Assembly: GCA_014773175.1 (NCBI GenBank)
Contig: VXCM01003393.1
Span: 1 to 64,000, forward strand
Direction of reading: 5' to 3'
DNA: 64,000 bases
Source of the DNA: Lucifuga dentata
Taxonomy: Eukaryota > Chordata > Actinopteri > Ophidiiformes > Bythitidae
Within the stretch, counting starts at the first letter, position 1. Each line of letters begins with the position of its first letter. Shown here one piece after another: positions 1 through 26,106 of this stretch. Under the pieces are notes generated by a model. The model saw only the letters and a program-made list of their open reading frames with translations. It was not told the DNA's origin and did not search any database. The position numbers and the translations under genes were made by a program.

Positions 1-1057
1 CCTTTGACTCCATTTCCCCTTATTTCCTTCTTTCTCCTTTCTCTCCAATGGCTCCTTTTTGACACCTTGCTTCACTAGCCTTTAGGCCACCTCTGCCATG
101 TTTCTTCTGAAGAATCTTTATTTCCTTTGAATAACAGCTTGTATATTTATAGTGCCTTCAGCTGAATACTGCAACCTCTCAATAAAATCAGCTGTGCTTA
201 CATTTAGATGTCCTGTAGGGACTGAAACATTAGATGTGTCTTAACTGAATAAATGTCTTTAGAGTGGGAGCCGTGTGCACAAAGCTTACTTCCTGCAAGA
301 TACTGAGCTTCCTGCATGATACTGAGCTCACACACTGAGCTGGTGGATGTGAAAGTTCTTTACAATCAAGTTAGTCCAAAGGTGAAATTCGGTTAGGCAT
401 TTTGTTCAATACTGTGACTGATGTGAGAGATTTTGAAATGGATTACAGTCAGGGCCAGGATTTTTTTTACATGCTGAGGTTCATACATACAAAAACAAAC
501 TCTGAAACTTATAATTTTGATTTTTCATGTTTGAGCCATTCACTTAACTATATTTTCTACAAATGTAATTATTGTTTTAAATTCAGCATTAAGATGTGCT
601 GAATGATGGTCTGTGCTGTTTTTGAGAATGTTCTCCAAATGGCAAGAAATGAAAATGAGCAGATGTAGTCTTAAATCTTAAATCTGTAATCCACTCCTCC
701 TAAGCATTTATTATGTTTGTTCATTTGTTTTTGATCATTTTACTATGCAATTTTTGCCATATTCTAGTTTGGGAATGGTAATTATTTTATGAAGTCTTTG
801 ATGTGTGAGTGTTCTTTGCTGGAGAGACTCTGTTTTTCTTTTTCCTGCTGAGCTGCTGGCTGTACTGACTGGAGCTGGCTTGGTACTGCTGGCATTAATG
901 TCTTGTGCTCCAGCAATTTTCTGTGTGTGTCGCCTCCTACTGGAACTATTGGAGTACCCGCTATCTTGTTTCAACATCCTTGTGACTGAAACTGGAATTC
1001 TCACACTTGGTCGTCTACTAGCCGGCAGATATGGTTCCTCCACCTACTAGGATCAGT

Positions 1058-1190
1058 CTGGCTTCATGGGGAGAAGATCTTTCAGCTGTGCTGCTCCTCA
1101 TCTATGGAACTTTCTGCTCAGATCCATCAGGGAAAGCAGCGCCATAGATACTTAAGAGGGACATTAAGTATCTCACCATTAACACCTGTT
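1058..1190 (+). mobile_element. Decayed 3' end of a LINE-type reverse transcriptase ORF
   Basis: Translating 1069-1160 in one frame gives RRSFSCAAPHLWNFLLRSIR, which resembles the motif found just before the end of many vertebrate non-LTR retrotransposon ORF2 proteins (R-S-F-S-x-A-A-P-x-L-W-N-x-L-P-x-x-I-R). The frame is stopped soon afterwards and the following residues continue in another frame, so the copy is dead. No poly(A) tail or target-site duplication could be placed. The family (L2, Rex or similar) cannot be decided from this fragment. Confidence 0.5.
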
Positions 1191-1257
1191 TAATATTGCT
1201 CTTCAGTAGCTCACTTTTCTGATATCATTACCATCCTTTTCTGGGTAGAAATTATTG

Positions 1258-1660
1258 CAGTTTGACTTTAAGTGTTTTTAATGTGTGTGTTTATGTTGTT
1301 TATTGTTTTAATTAATCCCACTTTGTTTGCATTGTATTTGTGTAATATACTGTAAAAACTGTATAATGTGACAGTATTAGTTTGAATATAATATCAATAT
1401 TTAAGATGTAATATAAAATATATATTATATTGTGTTTATATATATATGCATACAATACATACATATATATATATACATACTGTATATATATATATAATAT
1501 TTTAAATATTATTTGATTATTTAATTTTAATGTGACAAAGTTCTTTGTTGTTGCTTTTATTTCTTGTGAGGCGACCTTGGGTGTCTTGAAAAGCACTTTT
1601 AAATCAAATGTTTATTTATTTATTTAAATTCTTATATAAATTATTTACAAATTATTTGAC
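1258..1660. repeat. AT-rich low-complexity tract with (TA)n
   Basis: The stretch is made almost entirely of A and T, with alternating TA/TATG runs around 1435-1500 and TTTA repeats near 1610-1625. It holds no credible coding exon; the apparent small open frame on the minus strand is an effect of AT richness. Confidence 0.7.
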
Positions 1661-2786
1661 CTAAAATAGTAAAATTACAAAGAGACCCGAGAAATATTTA
1701 TTCCTACTTTTAAAAGATTTGCTATGTGTATCATGCAGTTGTAAACTGCATCTAAGATCACAATAAACACAAAATAAACTAAGATAATGTTTTCAAAGCT
1801 GAAGTGGAAAGAAAGAGGAACATTTTCTCATGCTGTTAACAGTTTCTATGCTGGTGCTTCATTTGAAAATCTTCATTTTATGAGACTTAAATTCTATTTT
1901 TCTTCACTGCATTTCAGAGTGAAATATTGCCATCAGATTTCTTCAAAACACGTAAAGGATTTTATTACAATTAATCAAAGAGCCTCGACCAAAAATACAA
2001 GTACTTGGCCTTTCTTTTGTGGTTTTGTAAGATTTTATACTTTTCTGCATTACATTTAATTATTTGCAAAATAAGAATTTGTGCAAAACGCATGATAAGT
2101 TCATAAACATTATGCATTGCATTTGCTTAATCTCTGCCCTGTTCGACTTAGCACCATGTGAACACTTGCACCATTAAGATAGAATTTTTATATTACATAT
2201 GTTACAAATGCATCAATAATTTCTATATATGTGTTACACAGGCCTTTAAAAGGGTTGACTGATAAGTTCTCAGCCTAGAATATAAACATGTAACTCACAG
2301 GTAGATTTTTTGTCTGTTTTATCTCCTTCTGACTCAATGCATTTCTGTCAACAGTGCTGGGAGACTTATCGCAGTTTCATTCTTTTTCATGACTGCAAAA
2401 AAAAAAAAAAAAAAANAAAAAAAAAAAAAAAAATCCTCCACAACTGATCATCTGCTGCCCAACTAAAGCCTTTTTCATGTTAGGGAACAGTTGAAAGTCT
2501 CAGGAGGCCAAATAAGGGGAGTAGGCTGCGTGCTGAACTACTTCAAAGCCACAATCCTGGACAGCAGCCAGAAAGTACATAATCGCAGCAGGTTGGCCTA
2601 GTTTGTCCATGTTGTACAACTCACAGACCATTAGTACCCTGGAACTTGTACGTTCTGATAATTTTGCTCAAATATACAACTAATGTGAAAAACCATCTGA
2701 GAAATGAAATTATTTTCATAAAATAATAATACAGTCCTTGTTCACTTAATCTGTCAGGTTCAGAACTTTTCTATCAGCACTCTTAG

Positions 2787-2819
<33 letters not shown>

Positions 2820-3033
2820 TCATGTCATGTTTTAAGAATGCATTTTCCATTTTGATGTGTCTATGTAGGTTTGCTAAAGGAACACTTCTTTTTCTGCCAC
2901 TGCTAGCAAAACATGATCCACTGATTTTATGGGTTGAAGTCCAAATGTGCCTTGTGGTGTGGTGTGTACCGAAAGCCAAAGTCAATAAATAGCAGGTCAA
3001 AGTATGTATTGTTGGATATTTGTCCTTGGACTC
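1661..3033. other. Intergenic, no gene seen
   Basis: It contains a poly(A) run interrupted by a single N at 2416, and a (TA)n microsatellite at about 2787-2813. No exon with splice sites and no recognisable protein motif was found. The stretch just left of 3034 is probably the 3' untranslated region of the minus-strand gene ending there. Confidence 0.5.
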
Positions 3034-3923
3034 TCAGTCAGGTCTGTCCTCTGTGATCTTTTGTCCAGAGCTGGAGGACACGCTGGGGTCAGAGGAACTT
3101 AGGATATGTCCATTTGCCTGAAAGAGGACAAAAAACATAAATTTTTAATTAATAGACTAATATAGTAACTCAAAGTTTTCAATTGATCTGATCTTATTAT
3201 TTATCTTCAGCTCACCTGCAGGGCATCATTTTTGGTGCTTTCCACATCCTGTTTGCAGATTAAAGGGTGTGTAGCATCATGAGCGCTACAGTTGGACCTA
3301 CACAGTTTGTGAAACATTATTTCTGATACCAGAGTGGTAAAAAAAAAGCAGGTGCTCCTCAGGGTTGACCACCCACTTAACGCCAAAGAGTGGATTTGTC
3401 CTGCCTTTTCCATCGAATTTGGGAAGGTTATGGAGACTTTCAAAAGACCATTTGGGAGTTCGCTGATGTTCTGAACAAATGCTGTTTTACAGATTTGCAC
3501 TACAGACGCATCAAATTTAATAATTCGCACTGACTGAGAGCTCTTATCCTTCCCAAACAGGTTGGATATCAGTTTGCGCGCCAGCTGACGCACCAACAGC
3601 GCGTTTTTGGCACCAGACGCAGCAAGGCGCGCGTCCTCAGGCGCAAACATGCTCGATTGCAAAAGCGGATCTTTCTTTCTCAGTACTTTGTCATTCAGCC
3701 GGGACGATACGTATGTCACAGACAGTCTCTTCCCCACCGCAACACGCTGTCCTCGGAGAAGAATCTCCCACGTTGACGCCCGGTTTGACCGGGTGCGCTC
3801 ACCGGTCAGACCGAAGTTGTACGCGGAGGTGGCAGGCCGCTTGGTCGGCGGATTCCTGGTCAAAATATTCCCACGACACCGGAGAACAGCAGCGAGGGCA
3901 GAGGCGGAGGGAGTAGAAGCCAT
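3034..3923 (-). CDS. Unrecognised two-exon gene, about 263 aa
   Basis: Two exons: 3923-3216 (ATG to donor CTGCAG|GTGAGC) and 3117-3034 (acceptor TTTCAG|GCA to TGA). Both are phase 0 and join without a stop. The N-terminus is Ala/Ser/Arg rich (MASTPSASALAAVLRCRGN) and could be a mitochondrial or nuclear targeting stretch. The middle is basic (residues about 50-125, with KRLSVTYVSS and LVRQLARKLISNLFG). The C-terminus is Ser/Asp rich. GC content rises sharply at the 5' end, consistent with a promoter/first exon. I do not recognise a family. One oddity is that in the 3300-3450 region a second frame also reads like natural protein and ends at the TAG at 3298-3300, so the true frame or splicing in the second half is uncertain. 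The exon-exon join is the strongest support for a real gene. Confidence 0.5.
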
Positions 3924-5289
3924 GCTGGTCGATAAATGGTTTAAGGTGGGTGTGACTTTAAGAGCTGGGGAGCAACTTTTACTCAAATAGGTATTTGTGT
4001 AACTGTATTATTTCCATTTTTGGGAGACTTTCTAATCTCATAAGTATCACTTTTGAATTGTGAAATTGTTTGGTCCTCAAAATCTTTTTTTTTTCTCCAG
4101 GAACTTTGAAAACGGCCTTCCACTTCATCTAAAAGCAGGAAAATCTCTAAAATTGGAAAATTCCAATTCCAGTTTTGGAAAATGGTTTTGCTTCAGTTAT
4201 GACACAATTATTACCTAAAGGATCTTATAGAAATTACTCAACAGCAGGTAACAAGATGAAAAAACTTTTATCTCCAATTAAAAAAAAAAAAAAATCATGC
4301 TTTCTGACCAGGGGAAGGATTACATGCACCTTTACAGATTGATTAAAGGAACACATAATCCAATTTAGAGGATATTTTCTCTGACATGGGACTATTTTCA
4401 TACTCAAATATATTTTACTGCTATTTGAGTATTATCCATTGTGGTATTACTGCTTTTGCTGAGGGATTTTGTGCTTCTACTACTGGTGCTCCACATGTTT
4501 CACTTACAGCTAGCAAAATAAAAGACTGTTCATTCATCCCTTTGTCACTCATCTTTCATCTGAAGTTATCCTTAATATCTGTAAGGTAGAATATGAATGT
4601 TCTCATCTACAGACAACAAGACTGGAGGAAAAGAACACTGGTCCACAATCAGGTCACCAAAACTGAAATTTGACTCAATTTTTTTCTCTTCTTATCCATT
4701 TCCCTGATTTCTTTGAAGACAATATGTGTTTTTCCACCTGAACTCCAAAGACAAAGTTGGTATTTTCAATTAAAAATAGATCTGAGTTTATAGTCAAAAC
4801 TCACCTGATTTCCCTGAGTAAAAATTCCACAGAAATAAAAACACTTGAGCTGTCAAACAGGTTTCTCGGTCAGGAGACTGAGGCACAGCTACAGTGAAAG
4901 TCAACACCTGAGTCACCCTGTTAGCTGCTCTGTTTACACCACTAGAGGGGTTCAGATGACACGCACACACACACACACACAAAGGCTTTGCAACAAATCT
5001 TTCATGACAGGCGGCATTTGAGGATGACACGTCTCACACGAAGCAGAATTGTCCATCACAGTTAGTATTACGGATGACCTTGATCTTAATGTAAATCTCA
5101 GAGGACAAATTCAAGCCGACTTTTAGGTTTCATGTCCAAATAATATAAAAATAAGTCATAAAAAAAGTGAAAATCCTTGTTGTATGAAAGATTACCTGAC
5201 ACTTTAGAGAATTAAAATCCTCATATGTTTAAAATACTGAGTAATGAGACAATATTATATCAGAGAGCAAGCTATTTCCTCAAAAATGT
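3924..5289. other. Intergenic: upstream of the unrecognised gene and downstream of the RING gene
   Basis: The first hundred bases hold the presumed 5' untranslated region/promoter of the minus-strand gene. The remainder is AT-rich with homopolymer A/T runs and a (CA)n tract at 4962-4981. No coding exon was supported on either strand. Confidence 0.45.
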
Positions 5290-5295
5290 TTTATT
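5290..5295 (-). terminator. Candidate poly(A) signal of the RING-finger gene
   Basis: AATAAA on the minus strand about 580 bases 3' of the stop codon at 5878. This is position and motif only. The intervening 3' untranslated region is lengthened by a 62-base assembly duplication around the N at 5595. Confidence 0.4.
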
Positions 5296-5533
5296 AAAAT
5301 TAAAAGACTGAGAAATAAAGGGGAATTTTCTTACAAATATATGAAATATCTGGGGCTATATACAAAAGTTTTGCAATATAAACAAAATTTATAAAAGCTA
5401 CAAAACCTGAATTGGTATTTTGATTGACCAAATCCAATGAAAAATAGTAGTTAAGTGCATTTCAATATTTACACCTTATTATTATATACAGATTCTTTAC
5501 ATACATTTCAGGCCTTCACAGTCTTAACATAGT

Positions 5534-5656
5534 AGTACATTCACAAAAGATTAAAGTAGTTAAAAAAAAAAAAATGTCCCTGCTTACCACATGTNAGTAC
5601 ATTCACAAAAGATTAAAGTAGTTAAAAAAAAAAAAATGTCCCTGCTTACCACATGT
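5534..5656. repeat. Assembly duplication around N (61 bp x 2)
   Basis: Bases 5534-5594 and 5596-5656 are identical, separated by a single N. The most economical reading is two contig ends that overlap but were abutted rather than merged. It lies in the 3' region of the RING-finger gene and affects no coding sequence. Confidence 0.85.
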
Positions 5657-5877
5657 GCAACTTTGAGCATTCCTGTTCTTTGTCTAAAATGCTGCTGTCT
5701 GAATTCTCCTTCATTTTTCTTCTCATACACATGAACACATGCTGAAACATGTCCCAGTGCTGTTTTCAGTTTGTCTCCACCATTAAAACACCAAATAGCG
5801 TCACGAGCACAGGGGTCACGGCCCATCATAACAGCGTTTGTGGCAATTTGCTCCTCGCCTGGTCCCTTCCTGTCACA

Positions 5878-6831
5878 TCAGGGTCTTTCATTTTCAAGTA
5901 GTGTTTGGTTCACCGGAGTCTGTGGTCGAACGACCACGTTTGGTATGATCACAAAAGCCAGAATTCCCACCAGCATCAGTGCCACAGTGATGGTGATGAT
6001 GGATGCCACCACGGCGTAGTAGCAATGGTCTGAGCGGAACAGCCTGCGCAGGCGACCTCTGACCCTGTTAGGAGGCCTCCCCACGTCCACAACAGTGGTT
6101 GGGGTTATTCCCTCCTCCACAGTGCCGAGGTTGAGGTCACCGCCTGCTGTCACCTGGCCATCCTGTTGCTTGTTTGGCAGGGTGATGGTGGTGGTCTTCG
6201 TTGGGCTGCTGGGAGGAGGGTTCTTCAGGAGAAGTTTACCCTTGCTGCGCTGGAAACGGATGGAGAGCGCCCTTTGCATCTCTGGAGGGAGTTTTCCTAT
6301 GATGTCCTGGTTGTTTCCCAAGCGAGGCAGGTCCTGGCCGTGGGGGAGCTCGGTCATTTCACGGCACACGGGGCAAGACAGGGATTTGACCTCAGAGGAG
6401 GACACGTTGATGCGGGCCAGACACTCCAGACAGAACGTGTGCCCACAGGAGAGCAGCTTGGGGGTCTTGAAGATGTTGTCGTAGGAACAGAAACACACCG
6501 AGCACTCCGTATCTTCCACATCATTTTCAGGGGGTTTCCTCCTCCTCCGATCGCTGTCTTCTTCCCTCCTGTTTTGATGGTGGGCCTCCTCGCTCCTCCC
6601 ACGCCGTCTCCTATCTCCCTGGTACCTCTCTTGCCTCCTCCCTCGGTCCCTCGCCACTCTCTCTGAGTCGATGCTCCTGGATCTCCTGACTTTTGCAGGC
6701 TTCTCCTTCTTCCGCTGATCTGGCTTGGTGTTCTTCCCTTTCTGGATGGGTTTGGGTTTGACATTGGGGGCCTGTGTGGAGCTTTGACTGTGATGCCTGC
6801 TTCCTTCCTGTCTCTCCCTGTTATCACTCAT
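5878..6831 (-). CDS. RING-finger transmembrane E3 ubiquitin ligase, RNF183/RNF223/RNF225 group
   Basis: An intronless 317-aa open frame. Residues 1-105 are strongly basic and low complexity (Arg/Lys/Glu/Ser). A C3HC4 RING follows, with ligands C110, C113, C129, H131, C134, C137, C153 and C156, including the group-typical CGHTFCLECLAR. A conserved linker (GKLPPEMQRALSIRF) comes next. A single hydrophobic segment at about residues 272-297 forms a C-terminal membrane anchor, followed by a short tail with a possible N-glycosylation site NQT (308-310). Known family members are membrane E3 ligases that recruit an E2 through the RING, usually at endomembranes. The long basic N-terminus is much longer than in RNF183. 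Assignment to RNF223 versus RNF225 cannot be made without a tree, so no symbol is given. The coding exon is preceded by an acceptor at 6903-6904, so the 5' untranslated region is spliced. Confidence 0.9.
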   Translation of the reverse strand: MSDNRERQEGSRHHSQSSTQAPNVKPKPIQKGKNTKPDQRKKEKPAKVRRSRSIDSERVARDRGRRQERYQGDRRRRGRSEEAHHQNRREEDSDRRRRKPPENDVEDTECSVCFCSYDNIFKTPKLLSCGHTFCLECLARINVSSSEVKSLSCPVCREMTELPHGQDLPRLGNNQDIIGKLPPEMQRALSIRFQRSKGKLLLKNPPPSSPTKTTTITLPNKQQDGQVTAGGDLNLGTVEEGITPTTVVDVGRPPNRVRGRLRRLFRSDHCYYAVVASIITITVALMLVGILAFVIIPNVVVRPQTPVNQTLLENERP

Positions 6832-7860
6832 GTTAACGGATGTTAGATGTCAGAGGTAGAGTTGCTTGCCGGCTGGATTCTGATGAAGTTTTCTGGGGTG
6901 AGCTGTGGAAAATGAAACATGGGTTAAGAAGGTTGTTCCCAAATATCTAGCAGAACAGGAAATAAGAGGAACTGACCTGTGCTAAATCATAATGATTAAG
7001 CAATAAGGCTGTTGATATCTAACATGTTCTGTTGTATTATATCTGTTCACTCTGATTATTTTCATTTACACAGCAAACACATGGAATCTTTTCCTTGATA
7101 ATAAATTGCTGTTTGTATAATAGGCTTTCCTTTACAGAAGCCATCAGCAAACATGCCTGTAGTGAGAACGGCCGGCAGAACTTGAAATGCTTCAATTGCA
7201 TTTCAGTTACTTATTATACGCTCCTAGTCATGTTGTGCCGAAATATAAAAGCCAGGGTGTCATTTGTCTGGCACTGCTTTTTGTTTTGAAATGTTATAGC
7301 AAAGATTCCATCATAACCAGTCTTACATAGTCAGTCATTAACTTCATGTTTTCCACCTGGCCTGCAGTCCCTCAATTAGTATTTAATGCAAATATTACAA
7401 AATATAGTACATTTGTAACAAATTTGACTTTTGGTTCATTAAAGAGACAAAGACATGGTAGGTTATGACCAGCTTCTTGTGTGAAATGTAATGTTTCAAC
7501 AGGTTGGACACACACAGACACACACACACTGACCTGAGGTAGAATAATGCTGGATCACGTTGTCAGAGACAATCTGTCAAGTAAAATATTTCCAGTGTGT
7601 AACAGTGGAGTCAGAACTTGCACATCTCCATCTCCAATCTTCATTCCTTTTATCAAACACTTTATTCCAACACGTCTGATCTCTCCTTCTCTTCTGCTGT
7701 TTGCAACTTTCCTCTCCTATCCTGTTTTCTCATTTTAACACAGTACTGCCTCCTGTGAACGTCCCTCCTCTCTCCTCCTTGCTGCTGTCTTGCCTCCTCC
7801 TGCCCTCCCTCTTCTCTCGTCTGACCAGTTGAACCAGTCAAAGCGGTATTTAAGCCATTT
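6832..7860 (-). promoter_or_regulatory. Spliced 5' untranslated region and upstream region of the RING-finger gene
   Basis: On the minus strand an acceptor TTTCCACAG precedes position 6902, and the ATG lies 70 bases further on. A good donor (CCTCAG|GTCAGTG) ends a candidate non-coding first exon at 7534. An AT-rich TTAAATA box lies near 7847-7856. These sites fit a first exon at about 7534-7820, but without transcript data the exon and start are inference. Confidence 0.35.
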
Positions 7861-9220
7861 GTGTGTGTTTGTGTTTATGTGTGGACTATGTACTGTATAT
7901 AGTCAGGCCATTTATTTAGACGACTTTGTGTTTGCAATCATACAGTAGCACTATATCATTAAAGTATTACTTGCCAGAGGTTATGATATTCTCAATAAGG
8001 TCAATTTAGCATGAGAATATAAGTGACAATATCAGATTTGTGGGTCACATGTACTGGCATTTGATCACATGAAATATGCAGGATTTTTTTGTTCTGTGAC
8101 TGAGTTTATATGTGATGTGGATCAGGAAAAACAACAGTGGCTGTATGGAAAATTCCGCTGTCACCAAACTAAACACAAGGAGGCAGAACAATCATCAACA
8201 CTGCAGCTTGAGTACAGCATGTCTGTCATACCTCTGCTGGGCTTTTGTCACGTTACGGCTTTACCACGCAAAAACCAGCACAGCTACTCAGCTTAACCTT
8301 TCCGTGAGGATCTGTGACTGGCGTCGCAGCACCAGGACTCATTTAAATATTTTTCCATTTGTGATCGAACTCAGCTATTAACAGCATGAAATTTACAGTA
8401 CTGTTTGCTTAGTCAAAACACCTCTTCCTGAAACCAAACGCTGAGTCGCATGATGTGGCACTAAAAAAACGGTGCTGCATGAGGGGCACATGTTGAACGC
8501 TGATAAACATCATATTGTAAAAGTCCTTCATTAGGTGTACTGGAACGTTTCCGTTTATTGTGAAAAATCTTTTAAAAACAAATTTTCGATCAAGTTTGGA
8601 TGATTTTAGTTTAGTAGTGTGACAACAGGATAATAGAAAGACATTCAAATAAGACGCCTAAATATAACCTGTTACACATTAGCGAACTTCCTGTGCACAT
8701 AAAACCAGAGCAAATGAAAATCTTGAACATCCTGAAAGTGACTATACAACAGTATAAGATGATGATTATTGATTTACAACCCAGTAATCATAAAACCTTA
8801 TTGCCATAGAAAAATAAAAACACAAAACAAGATGATGAAAGTCATTATTTGGATATTAGCCATTTCAGTTTAATGGAAACTTCTCAGTCTATTTACACAC
8901 TTGTACAATGTTCTTTTTTTCAGGCAAAGCCCTTTGTTTAGGTAAAAAAATATAAAAATAAAAAAAGAGGCTCTGCTGGGCTTTTGAAAAACCAACCCAG
9001 CAAGTCTGTATTGCAGGAAACTCAAATCCAAGTGCAAGGCTGTTTCCTTGTTGTGGCTTGGTTCACTGCTGGTTTATGATTAAACCGGTTAGTATGAGTT
9101 TGTGACTGACTTCTTCCCAATGAACTACATTTTCCATACCATTTCAAATTTGATATGCAACTTTCCTAATTTGACAAGTCGTTTTCCACACTTTTCTAGA
9201 CTTCCCAGTCGGCCATGGCT
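7861..9220. other. Intergenic between the RING gene and dhx16
   Basis: No coding exon or repeat with defined ends was recognised. The right part (about 8850-9220) is expected to include the 3' untranslated region of dhx16, whose stop codon is at 9221-9223. Small open frames here have no splice context and no recognisable similarity. Confidence 0.4.
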
Positions 9221-25209
<15,989 letters not shown>

Positions 25210-26106
25210 GATGCCCAACCTGTGTAGTCAAAATGTGAGCACAAAATGAAAATAGCTAAAGGACATTTCCTACTAATTAAAAAAAAAAAAAAAAANAAAA
25301 AAAAAAAAAAAATCTGATGTTTGGCATCTGGTTTTATTATTTATGATCTAAAATTAACAATTACCAAACATGAAATGCCTGTAAAGTTTCCTGACACCAC
25401 CAACACCTGAATGTCTTATTATACTGAAACATAGACTCCAGATAATTGATTCCTGTGTTTTCATACCCGATTGTTTAATGCATTCTTTCTGGTTAACATT
25501 ATTGTTGTACATTTTGTATTTATATCGGAGCCAAATCACCATGTAAACCATAACTTACCTCTTTTCAAAATGCAACAGCAACGTTATGATGGAAGTGTTA
25601 CAGTTAGCTAACTTAGCTAACTCAGGCTACAAAATAGCTGCTACATTTATTTTTCAGCTTGAAAATCTCATGTAAGGACAATTTATGGTCACGTACATAC
25701 GTCCATGGCAACGTATAACAATCTATTTAAAAAATATGAAATACTTAGTGAATGTTTTGCTAACTTAACACACATGAAAGTCGAGACCGGAAATACTTCA
25801 TGAGAGCGCCGAAGAAGAGCTGAGCTGATTCAGAGGAAAGTTGGCATTACTGCCACCTTGTGGTCATCAGAAAAAACGACTGTATCGTCGACAAGACATC
25901 ACTCTCAATTCTCGAAAGCCAGAAAGTGCGGATGATGAGGAGGAAGGGCTTATCTTTGCGCTCAAGTTTGCAGACAGGAGTTGAAAGAGATCATTTAACT
26001 TATCAGCAGCAGGACCTCTGCTTGTTTCTCCGGTCAGACCCCCTCTCCTCTTCCTGCTGAGAGCTCCATCTGGTCAGTCAGAAGTTTCATCTGTGCCCAA
26101 GTGAAG
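25210..26106. promoter_or_regulatory. Shared upstream region of dhx16 (-) and ppt2 (+)
   Basis: The two start codons face away from each other 897 bases apart, so both promoters must lie within or near this stretch unless distant 5' exons exist. An ETS-type motif CCGGAAAT occurs near 25789, in a locally GC-richer part (25780-25860) that is the likeliest core. The left part is AT-rich and contains a poly(A) run with N at 25296. No TATA box was placed with confidence. Confidence 0.5.

Noticed and set aside
805..1050. Hydrophobic 81-aa open frame, and an overlapping minus-strand frame
   Set aside because: No splice context, no known motif, and it lies next to a decayed LINE; both strands are open by chance.
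3607..3990. Plus-strand 127-aa open frame
   Set aside because: Antisense to the GC-rich first exon of the minus-strand gene; no splice partner or motif.
6095..6827. Overlapping open frames on both strands across the RING gene
   Set aside because: Shadows of the RING-finger coding sequence, caused by its Arg/Gly-rich, GC-rich composition.
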